Positions 61,201 to 64,000 of a stretch of DNA of 64,000 nt are shown here, one piece after another (the stretch's first letter is position 1; each line of letters opens with the position of its first letter). The position numbers and the translations under genes are program-made. This DNA is from Blastocatellia bacterium. GTDB taxonomy: Bacteria; Acidobacteriota; Blastocatellia; Chloracidobacteriales; Chloracidobacteriaceae. Under the pieces are notes generated by a model. That model was not told the origin of the DNA. It saw only the letters and a program-made list of their open reading frames with translations, and made no database searches. Location: positions 1 through 64,000 of the forward strand of contig JAIBAN010000015.1 of assembly GCA_019695185.1 (NCBI GenBank). Direction: 5' to 3'.

Positions 61201-63436
61201 GAGTGGCGGTGCGGCTGATGAGGGTCGTCGTCCCGGCCGTCAGGTCGCGCAGGAACACATCGGTACCGGCCCCGTTCCCGTCGGTAAACCCGGTTACGAG
61301 GTCCGTGGCGGTACTATGGAATGCGACTTTGGTCCCGTCCGTACTGAGGACTGGTAAAGATGAAACTCCGTTCCCGCTGCCGGTTCCGGTTGAATTGATG
61401 CTGACCAGGCGGATTTCTCCGGTTTGCAAATCCCGCCAATAAATATCCTGTAAATCATTGGTGTCGGTGGGCCCAAAATCGGAGGCAGTGCTGGTAAACA
61501 CAACGTAGCGTCCCTGGGCGTTGCTGATGGTGGTATTCCTCCGGGGGAAACCCGGCTCCTGGGAATTGTTATTCCCGGTCACCGAAGGTGAAACACTCAC
61601 CGAAACCAGCATATTGGCTCCCGTCGGCACGTTGTACTCAAGCACACTGGAAATTGGATTGGGGTCATTGGTCACCAGATTGGTTCCCTGACTCACAAAG
61701 GCGACTTTGGTCCCGTCCCCGCTGAGGAGCGGCAAGGTTGAATTCCCGTTACCCGAAGTGGTAACCACCGTGGCAATCCGACTCACCAGCCTTGTCGTTC
61801 CGGCCGTCAGGTCCCGCAGGAACGCATCGGTACTGGCACCATTCCCATCGGTAAACCCGGTTACGAGGTCCGTGGCCGTACTCTGAAACGCGACTTTGGT
61901 TCCGTCCGCGCTGAGGGACAGCGTATCGGAATTCCCGTTGCCCGAGGTGGTGGCCACGGCGGCAGTGCGGCTGACGAGGGTGGTTGTCCCCGCCGTCAGG
62001 TTGCGCAGGAAGATATCCGTCGAGGTGCCGTTCCCGTCAGTAAACCCGGCTATGAGGTCCGTGGCTGTGCTGATAAACGCGACCCTGGTCCCATCCGAAC
62101 TGAGGACCGGCTGATCGGAATTTCCGTTGCCCGAGGTCGTCGCGCTGGCGGCCGTGCGACTGATGAGGGTCGTCGTCCCCGCTGTCAGATCACGCCGGAA
62201 GACATCCGTTGAGGTGCCGTTCCCGTCGGTAAAGCCGGCCACGAGGTCCGTGGCCGTGCTCACAAACGTGATTTTAGTCCCGTCCGCGCTGAGGGCCGGC
62301 GAAAATGAAAGATTGTTGCCCGAAGTGGTGGCCACCGTAGCGTTACGGCTGACGAGGGTGGTCGTCCCCGCCGTCAGGTCGCGCAGGAAGACATCCGTGC
62401 TGGTGCCGTTCCCGTCGGTAAAGCCGGTCACGAGGTCCGTGGCTCGGCTCAGAAACGCGACTTTGGTCCCGTCCGCGCTGAGGAGCGCCGTATCTGAAAG
62501 ACTGTTGCCCGAGGTGGTGGCCACCGTGGCGTTCCGGCTGATGAGCGTGGTCGTTCCTGCCGTCAGGTCGCGCAGGAAGACATCCGTGTTGCTGCCGTTC
62601 CCGTCGGTAAAGCCGGTCACAAGGTCGGTGGCTGTGCTCCGAAATGCGACTTTGGTCCCGTCCGCGCTCATGACTGGTGAATCTGAGGAGTTGTTCCCCG
62701 AAGTGGTGGCGACCGTGGCAGTGCGACTGACGACCGTCGTGGTTCCGGTTGTCAGGTCGCGCAGGAAAACATCGTGATTGACGGCACCATTCCCGTCCGT
62801 AAAGCCGGCCACGAGGTCCGTGGCCCTGCTCCGAAACGCGACTTTGGTCCCGTCTGCGCTGAGGACCTCCAAATCTGAAACATTATTGCCGCTGCCGGTT
62901 CCGGTCGCATTGACGCTCACCAACACCGTCACTGCGGAGGCCGTGTCACGCAGATAGACATCTGTCACATTGTTGGTGTCCTCAGGCACCAGGGCTGCAT
63001 TGCTGGTAAACACGACATACCGCCCGTCGGTGCTGGTGGTGTTACGACCTCTCGAGTTGTTATTCAGGAAGCCTTCTGAGTCAAAGCCACGCAGGGTTGG
63101 GTCATTCAGGGAAACACATTCGACCGGGTCGCCGGCTGTCTGGGGACCAACCACCAGGTTGGTGGAATCGTTTTCGGAGACTGGTTCCTGCCAGCCAGTT
63201 CCAGGTTGAGCCTGCACCTTCGCCGGAGAGTGCAACTGCACCAGGGGCAACACAGCCCAGACTGCCAGCAGCAGGCTCACGAACCCAACCACGTGACGCT
63301 GTGCGCGGTTGGACCGAAACCCACCTGTCAGGGGCGTTGACTTCAATGGAATCGGGTTCAGGTGACGGACAGAGCTGCCCTCTGAGGTGGTCAGGCGGGT
63401 CAACCGGGACAATCTGAATCTAAAAGGAAAAGACAT
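58202..63436 (-). CDS. Giant exported double-propeller protein with shared C-terminal module
   Basis: A 1744-residue protein. ATG 63436 is preferred over GTG 63445; a late hydrophobic segment (HVVGFVSLLLAVWAVLPLVQL) acts as signal or anchor. Residues about 140-580 and 643-1080 are two TolB/WD40-like arrays of about 63-residue blades (VAFRSTATDLVTGFTDGNG ... TDVFLRDLTAGTTTLISR ... SADGTK). Each array opens with a divergent YVVFTS unit, runs seven units and ends with a partial one, as expected of two closed seven-blade propellers. An Ig/PKD-like domain (LLQLTATGPGGATYSWVGPNGF) follows, then a beta domain (GTFTIGTTLTNTGTAPLVGAFFRVTQLN) and a sialidase-like propeller (VVAVDPANPRLIAVAATDYLSQTVLVKLSQDGGLSWRTL ... 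WTDTRQGSADIFLKWL). The latter three parallel the protein at 21780-27878. Surface or secreted; ligand unknown. Confidence 0.92.
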   Translation of the reverse strand: MSFPFRFRLSRLTRLTTSEGSSVRHLNPIPLKSTPLTGGFRSNRAQRHVVGFVSLLLAVWAVLPLVQLHSPAKVQAQPGTGWQEPVSENDSTNLVVGPQTAGDPVECVSLNDPTLRGFDSEGFLNNNSRGRNTTSTDGRYVVFTSNAALVPEDTNNVTDVYLRDTASAVTVLVSVNATGTGSGNNVSDLEVLSADGTKVAFRSRATDLVAGFTDGNGAVNHDVFLRDLTTGTTTVVSRTATVATTSGNNSSDSPVMSADGTKVAFRSTATDLVTGFTDGNGSNTDVFLRDLTAGTTTLISRNATVATTSGNSLSDTALLSADGTKVAFLSRATDLVTGFTDGNGTSTDVFLRDLTAGTTTLVSRNATVATTSGNNLSFSPALSADGTKITFVSTATDLVAGFTDGNGTSTDVFRRDLTAGTTTLISRTAASATTSGNGNSDQPVLSSDGTRVAFISTATDLIAGFTDGNGTSTDIFLRNLTAGTTTLVSRTAAVATTSGNGNSDTLSLSADGTKVAFQSTATDLVTGFTDGNGASTDAFLRDLTAGTTRLVSRIATVVTTSGNGNSTLPLLSGDGTKVAFVSQGTNLVTNDPNPISSVLEYNVPTGANMLVSVSVSPSVTGNNNSQEPGFPRRNTTISNAQGRYVVFTSTASDFGPTDTNDLQDIYWRDLQTGEIRLVSINSTGTGSGNGVSSLPVLSTDGTKVAFHSTATDLVTGFTDGNGAGTDVFLRDLTAGTTTLISRTATLATTSGNNSSDSPVISADGTKVAFQSSATNLVTGFTDGNGASIDIFLRDLTAGTTTLLSRTATVATTSGNNASDSPVINADGTKIAFRSRATNLVTGFIDGNGTNTDVFLRDLTAGTTTLISRTATVATTSANSLSDTTVLSADGTKIAFRSFATDLVTGFTDGNGGGFPDIFLFDLTAGTTTLITRNATVATTSANNTSSAPALSSDGTRVVFVSFATDLVTGFTDGNGGTDVFLRDLTAGTTTLVSRNATVATTSGNNTSDTPVISADGIKVAFLSRATDLVTGFSDGNGTGTDVFLRDLGAGTTSLVSRNATVATTSGNGSSDTPAISPNGTRVAFRSAGNNLIPNDWNGLNDVFVATVCAVTATASNNGPLNLGNLLQLTATGPGGATYSWVGPNGFTSVLQNPTIPNVQRIHSGLYRVTVTSGGCSGSASTIVSVNTNAVASLSVTSRNFDMQPVPGYVGTFTIGTTLTNTGTAPLVGAFFRVTQLNKVGTDLFPGQPYRLRSANNGAGVVGDTQTVPIGSLAPGGSFPVNFGVGIGGGRQPFQLFVDLYAVTTASPQGGRMGHYEFTVNQQFGTGKSGIQFQAVEDHQTASDGSTALISGIGVQTSPVVAVDPANPRLIAVAATDYLSQTVLVKLSQDGGLSWRTLTPLKNLGGQTYDSAQSPSLVFSKGELYVAYIAGNLEDSANAVLVARLSDRLTFTVPTALASASATDFRFFSRPALAVTPAGQVVAVWETRNSFTETNTIEYRPVTATLGSLRQPVTIATGAVGHPAIAATSDGSLLVGWNQWNAEKSSEDGTLLVSSSRDGVSFATPTPIAITGLGAGLYTAAMPEALVTPNLTLLPDVKQPDSLTAVFTGIGNGLDIFMTTTSDGGRTWSQPHPLTNGTNGDQFHPAAEFDLKGNLFVTFYDTRHDITDQTVLVRLAKSTDRGVTVAETPVSTLPANASVTNPFRDFNTNLGTRTGFGVLANGTVVVVWTDTRQGSADIFLKWLTP
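60195..61509 (-). repeat. Propeller array 2 (about 189-bp tandem repeats)
   Basis: Seven consecutive roughly 63-codon blades plus a partial closing unit. DNA similarity between units is high: the phrase coding LTAGTTTL and TDLVTGFTDGNG recurs almost unchanged. This suggests recent or ongoing expansion or gene conversion. Confidence 0.88.
61707..63019 (-). repeat. Propeller array 1 (about 189-bp tandem repeats)
   Basis: Seven blades with the same consensus as array 2, the first (YVVFTSNAALVPEDTNNVTDVY) divergent in the same way as the first blade of array 2. The pair therefore looks like duplication of a whole propeller. Confidence 0.88.
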
Positions 63437-64000
63437 AAAAATCACTTTTTAGCTGGCGTGAGTGGGGAATTGTTCAACGGGTTCATAAAACTGAGGGTTT
63501 GCTGTCCAAACAAGCTGGTCAGGGAAAGCCAATGAGGGGAAGCCATTGTGGGCTTGTGGTCGTGCGCTGAGGTGTTGGGAACTTCAGGTTTTGGCCAAGC
63601 CAAAACGAAGGTCGGCCTGACCACCTGGTTGCCGAATGTAAGAAACCCTGGTTGTTTGAAACTGGAGGACGACGGCTGTTTCATCAACTTTTCCTCAGAA
63701 AGTTTCAGGAAGGAATTCAAGATGAGGAAAAGTATAAAGAAAGAAGATGACAATTTCGTGAGTAGAACTACTCAATTTATATGAGTAGTTCTACTCATTT
63801 TTCAGTTCAAAACCCCGAAATTACAGCGGGTCGCTTCCCGCACCAGCCGCATATTCCCGTTCCTGGTCACTTCTCCTCCGCTGAACTCGGCTTCTGCATT
63901 CCGTTTCCGACAGGCTGGAAACAAAGTGATTTTTTCGGTAGGATGGAGCACGTTCAAAGGGCTCCTTTTTCTTTTTGTAAATTCTTGTTCAAAAAAGGGT
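63437..64000. other. Upstream region of giant propeller gene to window end, no gene supported
   Basis: The right end of the window holds no convincing coding frame; the minus frame 63442-63753 lacks a ribosome binding site and any known family. It contains the paired dyads at 63760-63797 and an A/T-rich stretch. A gene starting beyond base 64000 cannot be excluded. Confidence 0.4.
63760..63797. promoter_or_regulatory. Paired dyads GAGTAG-AA-CTACTC and GAGTAG-TT-CTACTC
   Basis: Two 14-bp dyads with 6-bp arms, separated by about 10 A/T-rich bases (AATTTATAT). Each can fold alone, and each is the exact reverse complement of the other, so the pair can also form one larger hairpin. An operator pair for a dimeric repressor is plausible. 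Confidence 0.5.

Noticed and set aside
60045-62777. Long plus-strand open frames (60045-61130, 62127-62777 and others)
   Set aside because: They are antisense shadows of the repeated blades of the giant propeller gene: their residues repeat with the same 63-codon period, and no ribosome binding site or domain is present.
63442-63753. Minus-strand 103-residue open frame upstream of the giant propeller gene
   Set aside because: It begins with a hydrophobic stretch but has no ribosome binding site, and the composition later is unlike a protein; treated as leader DNA.

Overview
The window reads as bacterial chromosome from an Acidobacteriota-like organism, possibly Blastocatellia. The support is a VWFA-related secreted protein of the type widespread in that phylum, large exported TPR/CHAT proteins, very large beta-propeller and beta-helix exoproteins, a BNR-repeat 'sortilin-like' protein, and many intergenic heptamer or palindromic repeats. 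This taxonomic placement is inference; no rRNA, tRNA, transposase or CRISPR array is visible.

Layout. 1-5680: truncated GT39-like membrane glycosyltransferase (-), ATP-grasp protein (+), secreted S9 peptidase and a GNAT acetyltransferase. 5698-8643: VWFA-related secreted protein (-), small lipoprotein (+) and an OmpA-family protein (-). 8977-13408: compact purine (urate) degradation operon: allantoinase, allantoicase/OHCU-decarboxylase fusion, HIU hydrolase, urate oxidase. Together these take urate to ureidoglycolate plus urea, and the two larger gaps in the operon are filled by repeat elements. 13469-19050: two-domain fatty acyl-CoA reductase (-), exported alpha/beta hydrolase (+), GNAT acetyltransferase (+) and Sel1-repeat protein (-). 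19252-21370: LytTR response regulator and a membrane histidine kinase, convergent with overlapping 3' ends. 21780-35379: 2032-aa beta-helix exoprotein, CHAT/TPR exported protein, BNR-propeller protein and a conserved hypothetical. 35891-48089: three exported proteins in a row (VIT-VWA, 2584-aa TPR, 621-aa unknown). 48182-51795: ParA-like ATPase with an N-terminal HTH, a downstream putative ribbon-helix-helix partner, and a 488-aa HPt/HhH-like protein. 52115-63436: DUF1223 protein, second CHAT/TPR protein, acyl-CoA dehydrogenase, and a 1744-aa exoprotein with two apparent seven-blade propellers.

The most unusual signals are: (i) a cluster of palindromic sites (core GTGGCTACATTTGTAGCCAC and half-sites) embedded inside the coding sequence of the RHH partner of ParA, which looks like an intragenic centromere; (ii) a dispersed element with heptamer-repeat arms and a roughly 73-nt conserved core, seen twice in opposite orientation (7529-7677 and 12420-12540); and (iii) two giant exoproteins that share one C-terminal module joined to different N-terminal repeat architectures.
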